64,000 bases of DNA. Source: Cohnella herbarum (GTDB lineage Bacteria > Bacillota > Bacilli > Paenibacillales > Paenibacillaceae). The position numbers and the translations under genes were made by a program. A model generated the notes under the pieces. That model searched no databases. It was not told the origin of the DNA and saw only the letters and a list, made by a program, of their open reading frames with translations. Where the stretch lies: contig NZ_CP051680.1 of NCBI RefSeq assembly GCF_012849095.1, positions 8,171,001 through 8,235,000 on the forward strand, read 5' to 3'. Positions 1 through 8,502 of this stretch are shown here, piece by piece. Each line of letters starts with the position of its first letter. Positions within the stretch are counted from its first letter, which is position 1.

Positions 1-1345
1 GATAGAGATGGCCGTTGTAGGTTCCGACGACGATGCAACTGGCTCCGGTCGTTCGGGCGACGATCGCCGCGATTTCGTCTTCCGTCGGATCCGAAGGCGT
101 GACCTCCGCGCGACCTCCCAGCTTCTCCGCCATATAGGCGGGGAAGGTTAACGGATCGTCGGCGAGATTGGACACCTTCGTCGCTCGGAAAACCGCACAT
201 CCCAGAAAACACGGACTATCGCCCAGAGGAGGAAACCGCCCGTCTGGCACGCGGATCGGCGTTAACGTCCTTTCCAGCAGCTTGCGGTTCGCTTCCGCGT
301 GGGCCGCGCTGCCGACGATCGACGGATCGGCGGTCGGACGGTCCAAATATTTCTTCTTGAGAGAGGAGATGCGCTCAAGCGACCGTTCCCACTCCGCTTG
401 GTCGATTTCTCCCGTCTCCAAAGCTTCCCGGATCGCCTCCGCGGAAGCGGCGGCCAAGGAGGCGGTGTGGGAGACGAGCAGCAGATCGGCCCCGGCTTTG
501 GCGGCTTCGACCGTTCCCTTCACGGTGCCGAAGGAGTGCTGAATCGCCTTCATCTCCATGCAGTCCGTCATGACTAATCCCTGGAAACCCATCTCTTCCC
601 GCAGCAGCCCGGTCAATATTTCCCGGGACATCGTCGCCGGCCGCTCCGGGTCCAGCCGAGGAAACACGATGTGGGAAGACATGATGGCCGGAATTCCGGC
701 ATCGATAGCGGCCTGGAAAGGCGCCAGCTCGATTTTGCGAAGCTCGTCCATCGTTTTATCCACGACGGGAAGCGCCAGATGGGAATCCACGCTCGTATCC
801 CCGTGTCCCGGGAAATGCTTCCCGCAGCTAAGCGCGCCGCCGTCTTCCAATCCCCGCATCATGGGCAAGGCGAAGCGAATGACCGTCTCCGGCTTCTCCC
901 CGTAACTGCGAACGCCGATGACCGGGTTCGCGTCGTTGGAATTGACGTCCAGCACGGGCGATAAGTTGAAATTGACGCCGAGCGCCCGAAGCTCCAGCGC
1001 GGTCATCCGTCCGGCCGCGTAGGCGTTATCCGGATCGCCCGTCGCGGCGATGGCCATCGCTCCGGGTATGCGGGTTGCGTCTCCGGGCAGACGGGAGACG
1101 GCTCCGCCTTCTTGGTCGATGGCGATAAACGCGGGCTGGCCAGTCTCCTCTCGCACCAGTTGCTGAATATCCCGGCATAACTCCCTCAACTGCTCCTTGC
1201 TTGTAATATTCCAAGCGAACAAGATCACGTTGCCGATTTTCCGCGTTTTTACTAGGTCGATAAAAGCATCATCTAGATGGGGGCCGTCAAATCCCGCCAT
1301 CATTCGTTGTCCGATCTGACAAGTAAGAGATAGGTTAGTAATCAT
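1..1345 (-). CDS. nagZ: Beta-N-acetylhexosaminidase NagZ, GH3 (3' end cut by window)
   Basis: This is the N-terminal ~448 residues of a glycoside hydrolase family 3 enzyme; the C-terminus lies left of the window. Seen: IAIDQEGG near residue 72, the NagZ loop KHFPGHGDTSVDSH near residues 176-189, whose Asp/His pair is the general acid/base of NagZ, and MTDCMEM near residue 259 carrying the nucleophilic Asp. The family removes non-reducing GlcNAc from peptidoglycan fragments. The protein starts MITNLSLTCQIGQ and has no signal peptide or lipobox, unlike the exported B. subtilis NagZ, so it is predicted to be cytoplasmic. Its ATG overlaps the murQ stop in an ATGA arrangement, so the two are translationally coupled. 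Confidence 0.93.
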   Translation of the reverse strand, partial: MITNLSLTCQIGQRMMAGFDGPHLDDAFIDLVKTRKIGNVILFAWNITSKEQLRELCRDIQQLVREETGQPAFIAIDQEGGAVSRLPGDATRIPGAMAIAATGDPDNAYAAGRMTALELRALGVNFNLSPVLDVNSNDANPVIGVRSYGEKPETVIRFALPMMRGLEDGGALSCGKHFPGHGDTSVDSHLALPVVDKTMDELRKIELAPFQAAIDAGIPAIMSSHIVFPRLDPERPATMSREILTGLLREEMGFQGLVMTDCMEMKAIQHSFGTVKGTVEAAKAGADLLLVSHTASLAAASAEAIREALETGEIDQAEWERSLERISSLKKKYLDRPTADPSIVGSAAHAEANRKLLERTLTPIRVPDGRFPPLGDSPCFLGCAVFRATKVSNLADDPLTFPAYMAEKLGGRAEVTPSDPTEDEIAAIVARTTGASCIVVGTYNGHLY

Positions 1346-2307
1346 TGCTTGATCTCTCCATCGGATAGCTCGCCATCGATTTCGCTTCCTGCGGTCAAGG
1401 TTCCTAATCGGCTGCGGATCGCTGCCTTGAGTCTGCCTTCGTTCAGCTCGAGCAGCGTTGTCGCTTCTCCGAAATCCGTACCGGTCTCCAGCATCAGAAT
1501 GGCGGTCTTCACGTGCAGCCCGGCTTTTTTTAACGTATCGGCGGCTTGCTGCTCGGAGACGCCGGTCACCTCGCGAACGATGCGGATAGAGCGGTCGTAG
1601 AGCTTGCTGTTGCTTGCTTTCAAGTCGACCATCAGATTGTTGTAAACTTTGCCCAACTTGATCATGACGCCGGTCGTAAGCATGTTCAGAACCAGCTTCT
1701 GCGCGGAACCGCTTTTCAGCCGAGTGGAGCCGGAGATGACTTCCGGACCGACCACGGGAGCGATACAGACATCGCACAGATCGCCCAGCAGGGAATTTTT
1801 GTTGGTGACGACGCCCACGGTCGCTGCTCCGATCTCCCGGGCTTGGCGAATGGCGCCCAGCACGTAAGGGGTGGAGCCGCTAGCGGTAATTCCGATGACC
1901 ACATCCCCGGCGCCAACGCCCTTCTCCCGGATCAACAAGGCTCCGCTGTCCGCGTCATCCTCGCAGCCTTCCACGGCGGTTCTGAGGGCGGTATCTCCTC
2001 CGGCGATGTAAGCCTGTACCAGCGCGGGATCGGTTCCGTAGGTAGGCGGACATTCGCTGGCGTCTAGCACGCCAAGCCGTCCCGAGGAACCGGCTCCCAC
2101 GTAGAACATTCGCCCTCCGTTTTTAAGCGATTTAACCAATAAGTCCACCGCGTCGGCGATCGCGTCGATCTCTTGGCGGACCGATACTGGAACGCGCTGA
2201 TCTTCTTGGTTCATCAAGAGCAGCATTTCCCGCGTGCCGGACTCGTCGATAGTCGAAGTCGCGGGATTGTTCATTTCCGTTGTCAATTGCGCGAAGTACG
2301 AAGTCAT
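1342..2307 (-). CDS. murQ: N-acetylmuramic acid 6-phosphate etherase MurQ
   Basis: A 321-residue SIS-fold protein. MurQ cleaves the D-lactyl ether of MurNAc-6-phosphate to give GlcNAc-6-phosphate and lactate. Seen: the SIS phosphosugar loop GAGSSGRLG at residues 71-79, the family signature ECPPTYGT with Glu85, and a second acidic site around Glu113-Glu116, all as expected for this family. Length is normal. The ATG at 2307 has an AAGGAT ribosome site. It is cotranscribed with nagZ and divergent from the RpiR-type regulator at 2417, the arrangement seen with MurR regulators. Confidence 0.95.
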   Translation of the reverse strand: MTSYFAQLTTEMNNPATSTIDESGTREMLLLMNQEDQRVPVSVRQEIDAIADAVDLLVKSLKNGGRMFYVGAGSSGRLGVLDASECPPTYGTDPALVQAYIAGGDTALRTAVEGCEDDADSGALLIREKGVGAGDVVIGITASGSTPYVLGAIRQAREIGAATVGVVTNKNSLLGDLCDVCIAPVVGPEVISGSTRLKSGSAQKLVLNMLTTGVMIKLGKVYNNLMVDLKASNSKLYDRSIRIVREVTGVSEQQAADTLKKAGLHVKTAILMLETGTDFGEATTLLELNEGRLKAAIRSRLGTLTAGSEIDGELSDGEIKQ

Positions 2308-2341
2308 GATTCATCCATCCTTTTCTGGACGCGATAGAGGT

Positions 2342-2370
2342 TTGATTCTGTCGAACGCTCTGCGTATAAT
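2342..2370 (+). promoter_or_regulatory. Sigma-A promoter for the murR-like gene
   Basis: TTGATT (2342-2347) and TATAAT (2365-2370) are separated by exactly 17 bases. A second TATAAT sits at 2374-2379. The promoter lies in the short divergent interval between murQ and the regulator, about 47 bases before the proposed TTG start. Confidence 0.6.
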
Positions 2371-2416
2371 GAGTATAATTTTCCTTTTCTTTAAAAATTG
2401 GAAGCGGGTGATAGAT

Positions 2417-3286
2417 TTGACCAATATAGAAATCCGCATACGAAACGTCTACAACGCCTTGAGCAACTCCGAGAAGAAAGCGGCGGATTATTTTCTAGCC
2501 GATGTCGAAAGTCTGTTTCATCTGCCGATCGCCCAACTGGCGGAGAATGCAGGCGTCAGCCAGGTCGCCTGGGTAAGACTAGCCAAAACCCTCGGCTTCG
2601 ACGGCCTGAAAAACATGAAGCGAAGCCTGTTCAGCGAGCTTAACAGCAGCGCGGCGGAGGATGAAGACAAGAGCCGTTTCATTTTTACGGATATCAAAGA
2701 TTACGCAGGACTGCCGGATGTGTTCAAAGCGGTCAAAAGCGGCAGCATACAATCAATCGAAGATACCGTTAGCCTGCTTAACGCCGATGTGGTAGACGCG
2801 GTCGTAACCAAGCTCATCGAGGCGCGTTCCGTCAAGCTGTTCGGCGTAGGCGCTTCCGCGCTCGTTGCCGAGGATTTCTACAACAAGCTGCTGCGCATCG
2901 GCAGCAATGTCTGCTTCAGCCATGACGGACACATTCAGTTGACCTACGCGGCCAACACCCGGGAAGGCGACGTTTGCTTCTTCATCAGCCATTCCGGCAT
3001 GACCAAGGAAGTGAACGAAGCTTTCGACATCGCTTCTCAAACCGCCAATGCGACGATGATTTCCTTGACCCGTCTGGGTAAAAATCCGTTAGCGGTCAAA
3101 TCCGACTACGAGCTCTACACGTCGTCTCCGGAAATCAATCATCGCAGCGGAGCCATGAGCAGCAGAATCTCCCAATTGATTATCATAGACGTGCTGTTTA
3201 CGGCCATGGCTAACCGGGATTACGACAACGTCATTCAAAACTTGATCCGCAGCTCCGAATCCTGTCGAACGCATCGGATGATCTAG
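2417..3286 (+). CDS. murR: RpiR/MurR-family transcriptional regulator
   Basis: About 290 residues: an N-terminal RpiR helix-turn-helix (IAQLAENAGVSQVAWVRLAK, roughly residues 39-58) and a C-terminal SIS phosphosugar-binding domain containing KLFGVGASALVAEDF and FFISHSGMTKEV. RpiR regulators bind sugar phosphates; divergence from murQ makes MurNAc-6-phosphate the likely ligand. The open frame extends upstream to 2234 but that part runs back through murQ. I place the start at TTG 2417, just before the conserved TNIEIRIRNVY opening and after GGAAGCGGG; GTG 2408 is an alternative. Function in MurNAc control is inferred from context. Confidence 0.85.
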   Translation: MTNIEIRIRNVYNALSNSEKKAADYFLADVESLFHLPIAQLAENAGVSQVAWVRLAKTLGFDGLKNMKRSLFSELNSSAAEDEDKSRFIFTDIKDYAGLPDVFKAVKSGSIQSIEDTVSLLNADVVDAVVTKLIEARSVKLFGVGASALVAEDFYNKLLRIGSNVCFSHDGHIQLTYAANTREGDVCFFISHSGMTKEVNEAFDIASQTANATMISLTRLGKNPLAVKSDYELYTSSPEINHRSGAMSSRISQLIIIDVLFTAMANRDYDNVIQNLIRSSESCRTHRMI

Positions 3287-3357
3287 CGAGGCCGGGAACG
3301 AAACCGGATCCTCCGGTGGGGAGTCTCTTGGCTCCTTGCCGCCGATCGCCGATCGGG

Positions 3358-4230
3358 TTAGCCCTTGACCGAGCCGACCGTCAAGCCGGCGACGAAAAAG
3401 CGCTGAAGCAACGGATACAGGATGATGATCGGCAGTGTCGACGTAATGATAACGGCCGATTTGATAGACATCGCGATCGTGCTCTTGTCCGCCGCTCCCG
3501 CGCCGTCGCCGACCATGGCCGTTCCGTTTACGATATTGCGCAAGAACAACATAACCGGATACTGTTGCGTATTGAGATAGATCAAGCCGTTGAACCAGTC
3601 GTTCCAGAAGAAGACGGCGGTATACAAGCCGATCGTGGCCAGTGCCGGCGTGGACAGGGGTAGAATGACCCGCTGCAAAATACCGAAATAATTCAAGCCG
3701 TCGATTATGGCGGCTTCTTCTATTTCCGCCGGAATGGCCCGGAAGAAGTTGATCAGAATGATTAAGTTGAACTGGTTAAGCGCGAAAGGCAGCAACATGG
3801 CCCACGGCGTGCCAGTCAGGTTAAGATCGGAGATCAGCAGGTAAGTCGGGATCAACCCGCCCGAGAAAAACATCGAGAATACGATGAGCATCATGACCAG
3901 CTTATGTCCTTTAAGGAATCGCTTGGACATCGCGTAGGCGAACAGGGCGCTCATGAACAGGGAGATCAACGTCCCCCCGGCGGTGTAGAATATCGTATTG
4001 CCGTAAGCTTTGAAGAAGTTCGGATAAGTGAAAATCTGGTGATAAGCTTCGAAATTCAGTCCGACCGGAAATAACGAGACTTTGTTATTAATAATGGCTT
4101 CGGGACTGGACAAGGACAGAGCCAGCATATAGAGAAACGGGACGAAGCAGATCAGGACGACTAGAACCATGAAAGCGTTAATAAGCACGTCGCCGATCGT
4201 CAGGGGCCGATATTTTCGCTGTTTATTCAT
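3358..4230 (-). CDS. Sugar ABC importer permease, YtcP/LplC type (CUT1 family)
   Basis: 290 residues with about six membrane segments. The ATPase-docking EAA loop is seen as EEAAIIDGLNYFGILQRVILP in the second half. It ends in VAGLTVGSVKG, typical of YtcP/LplC proteins. The ATG at 4230 has an AAAGGAG ribosome site. It follows the LplB-like permease by 31 bases and is the last gene of the operon (binding protein, permease, permease). No ATPase gene is present, so a shared MsmX-type ATPase encoded elsewhere is likely. The MurNAc-containing substrate is inferred from the surrounding salvage genes. Confidence 0.9.
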   Translation of the reverse strand: MNKQRKYRPLTIGDVLINAFMVLVVLICFVPFLYMLALSLSSPEAIINNKVSLFPVGLNFEAYHQIFTYPNFFKAYGNTIFYTAGGTLISLFMSALFAYAMSKRFLKGHKLVMMLIVFSMFFSGGLIPTYLLISDLNLTGTPWAMLLPFALNQFNLIILINFFRAIPAEIEEAAIIDGLNYFGILQRVILPLSTPALATIGLYTAVFFWNDWFNGLIYLNTQQYPVMLFLRNIVNGTAMVGDGAGAADKSTIAMSIKSAVIITSTLPIIILYPLLQRFFVAGLTVGSVKG

Positions 4231-4251
4231 TCGGTGCCGCTCCTTTCCGGG

Positions 4252-5211
4252 TTAGTAAATGCTTTCTCCGGACATTTTTTTGCTGAGCCAGTTCGTGCTG
4301 GACACGAGAATGACGCCGATGACGCCACTGAATAGTCCGATGGCCGTCGCGTAAGAGTAGTTCTGATTCATCAGTCCGGTGCGGTAGACGAGCGTGTCGA
4401 TAATGTCGCTCACCATGGCGTTAGACGGCGTATAGAGCAACAACACCTTCTCGAAGCCGAGACTCAGGAGCGAACCGACATTCAGAATCAGCATGACCAT
4501 GATCGTGGACATAATCGAAGGAATGGTCACGTATATCACCTTCTGGAATCGGCTGGCGCCGTCGATTTCCGCCGCTTCGAACATCTCGCGGTTAACTCCG
4601 GTAATGGCGGCCAAATAAATAATGGCGGTCCAACCCGTGTATTGCCACGCTTCGGTAAAAATGTAGATCGGACGGAAGTACTGCGGTTCGTTGACGAAAT
4701 AGATCGGATCCATGCCGAACAAGCTGCCGAGCACGCGGTTAAGCAGTCCGGAACTAGGGGAGAGAAGCTCGCCCAGAATCGCGATGACCACTACCGTTGA
4801 AATGAAGCGAGGCATATAGGAAATGGTTTGCACGAATTTGCGGAACCGTTTCGAGCGTATTTCGAACAGCAGCAGGGCGAAAATGATCGGAATCGGAAAA
4901 TTGATCAGAATGTTCCCGAAAGAGAGAATGAGCGTATTGTTGAAAGCGCGCCAGAAAGCCGGGTCTTGCAGAAAGCGTTCGAAGTAAGCCCAACCGACCC
5001 ATTCGGAACCGTACGCTCCCATTCCGGGACGGTACCGCCGGAACGCCAGGACGTTGCCGATAAGCGGCGCGTATTTGAATAGTAAAAAATGACACAAGGG
5101 CAGCAGCATCATGACGTAAAGCTGCCAATAGCGGCGAAAATGGCGGCTCGACGAAGAACGCGGAGTGACGTTTTCGCGCGGAGACTTGGGAACCATCGTC
5201 GTATCGGACAT
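4252..5211 (-). CDS. Sugar ABC importer permease, LplB type
   Basis: About 319 residues with six predicted membrane segments after a basic N-terminal tail. The EAA loop reads FEAAEIDGASRFQKVIYVTIP. It pairs with the YtcP-type permease downstream. The frame opens at GTG 5220, but the AGAAGG ribosome site ends there, so ATG 5211, eight bases on, is the sensible start (MSDTTMVPK). It lies 145 bases downstream of the solute-binding protein gene, with a long stem-loop between them. Confidence 0.9.
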   Translation of the reverse strand: MSDTTMVPKSPRENVTPRSSSSRHFRRYWQLYVMMLLPLCHFLLFKYAPLIGNVLAFRRYRPGMGAYGSEWVGWAYFERFLQDPAFWRAFNNTLILSFGNILINFPIPIIFALLLFEIRSKRFRKFVQTISYMPRFISTVVVIAILGELLSPSSGLLNRVLGSLFGMDPIYFVNEPQYFRPIYIFTEAWQYTGWTAIIYLAAITGVNREMFEAAEIDGASRFQKVIYVTIPSIMSTIMVMLILNVGSLLSLGFEKVLLLYTPSNAMVSDIIDTLVYRTGLMNQNYSYATAIGLFSGVIGVILVSSTNWLSKKMSGESIY

Positions 5212-5268
5212 AATCATCACCTTCTTCGCTTTGTTAGAGAGATCGGAGAGCGCGAGTCTCCGTAGGAC

Positions 5269-5327
5269 AAAGACCTGCCGTCAAAATGTCGGTCAACCCG
5301 TGACTTCATTTTTCCTGGCAGGTCCTT
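5269..5327 (-). terminator. Intercistronic stem-loop between binding protein and permease genes
   Basis: AAGACCTGCC and GGCAGGTCCTT form a 9-10 bp stem closing a long loop of about 37 bases in the 136-base gap between the solute-binding protein and permease genes. There is no strong T run, so it probably protects or attenuates the transcript rather than ending it. Confidence 0.35.
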
Positions 5328-5356
5328 ATTCAAGTCATTGGAACTTCCGGAATCGC

Positions 5357-6979
5357 TTATTTTTTCAAGTTGTCGTTGTACATCTGGGTGAAGCGATCGA
5401 TTTGCAGCATTTGCATTTCTTTCACGTACTTATCCCAATCTTTGTCCAAGCTTTTCTTGCCGGTCAAGAAGCCGTCTGCCCACACTTCGAACGTATCGTA
5501 CAGAGGCGTCTGAAGGGAAGCCGCTTCTTCTGCCGTCATGTCGTCGAACATCGGCGTCGGAGGAATCGCCTGGATCGGATCCTTCATCGCGGCGACCGTG
5601 GCGTTGATCTGGCTGTAATTTTCATCGTACTTCGTCATTTCCCGCGCGTTGACCCATACCAATTGGGTAACGTCGGAACCCGCTCCGTAGTTCAACTGCA
5701 TCGTCTTGTAGATGCCGTTAGGGGAGTTGACAATCTCGTCGGCGTATTTGATTTTGTCGCCATCCATCGTGTAGGTTACGCCTTCTGCGCCGAGACCCCA
5801 AATTTTCGAGCCCTCTTCGGAGAAGAAGATTTCGTCGATTTTCTTGACCAATTGCTCGAAGTCCGCGCGGTCCGCCGTTTTCTTAGGGAACATAACGCCG
5901 GCACCGGTTCTGCTCTTCTGTTGATGGTGCGCTCCGGCAGGACCTTCAAGCGGCGGAAACATTTGCAGGTCGAATCCGGCTTCCGTCGCCGCGCCTTCCA
6001 CGCCGCCGATTTGGTCGTAATAAGCATAGGAAGCGAACGATTTGCCGGTGGCCAGCTTCGTGGACCACTTGTCTCCATCGATCGGATCGGCCATCTCGGG
6101 ATCCAGCAAGCCTTCCGCGTACAGCTTGGAGAAGAACTTCATGTATTCTTTGTACTGGTCGCTGATGGCGCCCGGGAAGTAAGTTTGCTTCTCGTAATCC
6201 CAGCTCAGCGTCCGGGAGCCGTCGGCGCCGTTCTTGCCGACGCTGATGCCGAAGGAAGGCATCGTCATACGGTACAGTACGCGAGGGCCGGCGAGAATCG
6301 TGAGCGGGTAGGAATCCGGGTTTTCCGCTTTGAATTTTTTCAGCACGTTGTACAGATCGTCGAACGTTTTCGGTGCTTGAAGCCCGTATTTGGCCAGCAA
6401 ATCCTGTCTCAAGATCAGGCCACCGTCGTAGAACGGCTTATCGAAAAGCGAAGGAAGGTAGTAACGTTTGCCATCCTTCAGATTGAGATCTGCAAGATCC
6501 TTCTCCAGGCCGAATTCCGCAACCTTGGCGTTAAAGTTAGGCGTCCAATCGGAGTAATCGCTGATCGGAACGATAGCGCCGTTCAAAGCCAGCGAAGCGT
6601 TCTCCCCCTTGGTGGATTGGTAAAGGATGACGTCCGGAGCGTTGTTGCCGGTGTTCAGGGCGAGAGAAACTTTGGTCTGGTAATCGGCGATCGGAATGAC
6701 TTCGAAATCGATGTCGACGTTGAAGCGTTTCTCGACCTCTTGGACGACCAGCCAATCCTCTTTGAATGGCAGCGTCGCGTTGTCGGAGTAAAAAAGGGAG
6801 AACTTAAGCGGTTTTTCCGCGTTTTCCGGCGTCGTCGACGCCTGCGAGCTTGAACTCGCGCTTGCGCTTGGCGACGGCGAAGCGGATTCGCCGTTGTTAT
6901 TCTTGGAGCTGCAAGCGACGAGCGAAGACGTTAACATGACGAACGAGAGAGCTAGGAATGCGCTTTTTTTCTTGAACAT
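5357..6979 (-). CDS. Extracellular solute-binding lipoprotein of ABC importer (family 1, ~540 aa)
   Basis: A 540-residue lipoprotein. The signal peptide has a hydrophobic core and the lipobox SLVAC ending at Cys23, followed by an S/P/A-rich linker and a family 1 binding fold. The large size is typical of LplA/YtcQ-type proteins that pair with LplB/YtcP permeases and bind oligosaccharides or modified sugars. The ATG has a GGAGG ribosome site. Position between murQ-nagZ and anmK-namZ-murK suggests it captures MurNAc-containing sugars or muropeptides; that is inference. A long open frame on the opposite strand of this gene is a shadow of its codon usage. Confidence 0.88.
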   Translation of the reverse strand: MFKKKSAFLALSFVMLTSSLVACSSKNNNGESASPSPSASASSSSQASTTPENAEKPLKFSLFYSDNATLPFKEDWLVVQEVEKRFNVDIDFEVIPIADYQTKVSLALNTGNNAPDVILYQSTKGENASLALNGAIVPISDYSDWTPNFNAKVAEFGLEKDLADLNLKDGKRYYLPSLFDKPFYDGGLILRQDLLAKYGLQAPKTFDDLYNVLKKFKAENPDSYPLTILAGPRVLYRMTMPSFGISVGKNGADGSRTLSWDYEKQTYFPGAISDQYKEYMKFFSKLYAEGLLDPEMADPIDGDKWSTKLATGKSFASYAYYDQIGGVEGAATEAGFDLQMFPPLEGPAGAHHQQKSRTGAGVMFPKKTADRADFEQLVKKIDEIFFSEEGSKIWGLGAEGVTYTMDGDKIKYADEIVNSPNGIYKTMQLNYGAGSDVTQLVWVNAREMTKYDENYSQINATVAAMKDPIQAIPPTPMFDDMTAEEAASLQTPLYDTFEVWADGFLTGKKSLDKDWDKYVKEMQMLQIDRFTQMYNDNLKK

Positions 6980-7075
6980 ACTTGTGATGACCTCCCTGAT
7001 TTTAATGGAAAAGCAGGTTTGACGAGACGGCTTCCAGTGGATTAATACTTGTAAATCGGTACAAATTCATGTTAC

Positions 7076-7089
7076 TGTAAGCGCTTAAT
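7076..7089. promoter_or_regulatory. Probable CcpA (cre) site
   Basis: TGTAAGCGCTTAAT closely matches the cre consensus and has a GTAAGCGCTTA palindrome. It lies about 100 bases upstream of the solute-binding protein gene and 130 bases upstream of anmK, in the shared divergent control region. This suggests carbon catabolite control of the importer. Confidence 0.5.
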
Positions 7090-7105
7090 CGGATGATAAC
7101 ATACT

Positions 7106-7147
7106 TTTATTTCAAAGGTCAACGATGTTTTTTGAAACTTTATTTCA
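7106..7147. promoter_or_regulatory. Candidate MurR operator repeats
   Basis: TTTATTTCA occurs twice, at 7106-7114 and 7139-7147, exactly 33 bases apart (three helical turns). The second copy is part of an inverted repeat, TGAAA at 7133-7137 and TTTCA at 7143-7147. Placed in the divergent region between the importer and anmK, it is a plausible site for the RpiR-type regulator encoded at 2417. Confidence 0.35.
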
Positions 7148-7154
7148 GAAATTG

Positions 7155-7184
7155 TTGACGAATTTGTCGTCGCCGGAATAAGAT
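7155..7184 (+). promoter_or_regulatory. Putative anmK promoter
   Basis: TTGACG (7155-7160) and TAAGAT (7179-7184) are 18 bases apart, 35 bases upstream of the anmK ATG and directly after the candidate operator, so a bound repressor could block it. Confidence 0.4.
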
Positions 7185-7219
7185 TAACCTCAGAATATAC
7201 AGTTGAGAGCGGTGAAAAA

Positions 7220-8413
7220 ATGAGCGCGAATAAGCCTATCAATAATCGTCGTTATGCCGTGGGCTTGATGTCGGGAACTTCCGTGGACGGAATTGACGCC
7301 GCGGCGATAGAGATCATCGATGGAGCTGCCGGAGAGCGGCCGGAAACCAGATTGCTTGCCTTCGAGAATAAGAGTTATCCGGAAGCGGTACGGGAAGAGA
7401 TTTTCTCCTTATTCGATCCGAAGATGGCCACGGTAGACCGGGTAGGACGCATGAACGTCTTGCTAGGCGAACTGTATGCGAAGGCTGCGCTATCCGTGAT
7501 CGCCAAAGCCGATCTTGTTCCCGAAGACATCGCGGTGATCGGTTCGCACGGTCAGACGATCTATCATTCTCCGGAAGCTCATCCCTGGGAAGATCTCGAC
7601 TTGCGCTATACGGTACAGATCGGCGAAGGATCCGTTATCGCTGCAAGAACGGGCATCCCTTGCGTTTCCGACTTTCGCCCGGCCGATATGGCCGTAGGCG
7701 GGCAAGGAGCGCCGCTCGTTCCTTTTACGGAATATTTGCTTTACCGCGAGCGGGATCGTACCTTACTGCTGCAAAATATCGGCGGGATCGGCAACATAAC
7801 GGTGCTCCCTGCTAACGGATCTCCTGACGAAGTATACGCGTTCGATACCGGCCCGGGAAATATGCTGATCGACGGAGCGGTAGCGCGTCTATATCCCGGA
7901 CGAACGATGGATTCGGGCGGGGAGATCGCCCGAGAGGGAAACGTTCATTCCGGCTTGCTGGAACGATTGCAGCAAGAAGAATATTATAAGCTACCGTTGC
8001 CGAAATCAACAGGTAGAGAGCTATTCGGCTCCTCCTACGTCGATGGGTTGCTTCGTTACGGACAAGAACACAGGTTGTCTTCTAACGATCTTATCGCTAC
8101 GGTAACGAAGCTTACGGCTTGGTCGATCGGCGAAGGTTATCGCCGCTATATTCGGGATCGCAGTCCGGCGGATACGATGATCGTCGGCGGCGGAGGAAGC
8201 TATAATCCCGTGCTGATGACGTACATCGTGCAGGAATTTGAACCGATGGGCGTTAAGGTACTGACCCAGGAAGACGTCGGACTGAACAGCGACGCCAAGG
8301 AGGCGATCGCCTTCGCTTTGCTTGCCGATTACGCGTTGACCGGACGGCCGAACAATCTGCCGAACGTGACGGGGGCGAGGCGGCCAACGGTTTTAGGCAA
8401 AATATCGTACTAA
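7220..8413 (+). CDS. anmK: Anhydro-N-acetylmuramic acid kinase AnmK
   Basis: 397 residues. AnmK hydrolyses the 1,6-anhydro ring of anhydroMurNAc and phosphorylates it to MurNAc-6-phosphate, the MurQ substrate. Seen: the opening AVGLMSGTSVDGIDAA near residues 11-26, GSHGQTIYHSP near residue 110, DTGPGNMLIDG near residue 210 and MIVGGGGSYNP near residue 320, all typical. Length is normal. The ATG follows a GAGAGCGG ribosome site. It heads the anmK-namZ-murK operon on the plus strand. Confidence 0.95.
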   Translation: MSANKPINNRRYAVGLMSGTSVDGIDAAAIEIIDGAAGERPETRLLAFENKSYPEAVREEIFSLFDPKMATVDRVGRMNVLLGELYAKAALSVIAKADLVPEDIAVIGSHGQTIYHSPEAHPWEDLDLRYTVQIGEGSVIAARTGIPCVSDFRPADMAVGGQGAPLVPFTEYLLYRERDRTLLLQNIGGIGNITVLPANGSPDEVYAFDTGPGNMLIDGAVARLYPGRTMDSGGEIAREGNVHSGLLERLQQEEYYKLPLPKSTGRELFGSSYVDGLLRYGQEHRLSSNDLIATVTKLTAWSIGEGYRRYIRDRSPADTMIVGGGGSYNPVLMTYIVQEFEPMGVKVLTQEDVGLNSDAKEAIAFALLADYALTGRPNNLPNVTGARRPTVLGKISY

Positions 8414-8502
8414 TGACTTCATAAGCGAAAACATTCCTATTCCTAATATTGAAAGAAAATATGCGCATGCTTAAAACAGAATGGTAGAGGAGCCAAGTCG
8501 CC

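Noticed and set aside
5165..6853. 562-residue open frame on the plus strand opposite the solute-binding protein gene
   Set aside because: It is the antisense of a clear lipoprotein gene, has no ribosome site and no recognisable domain; it comes from codon bias.
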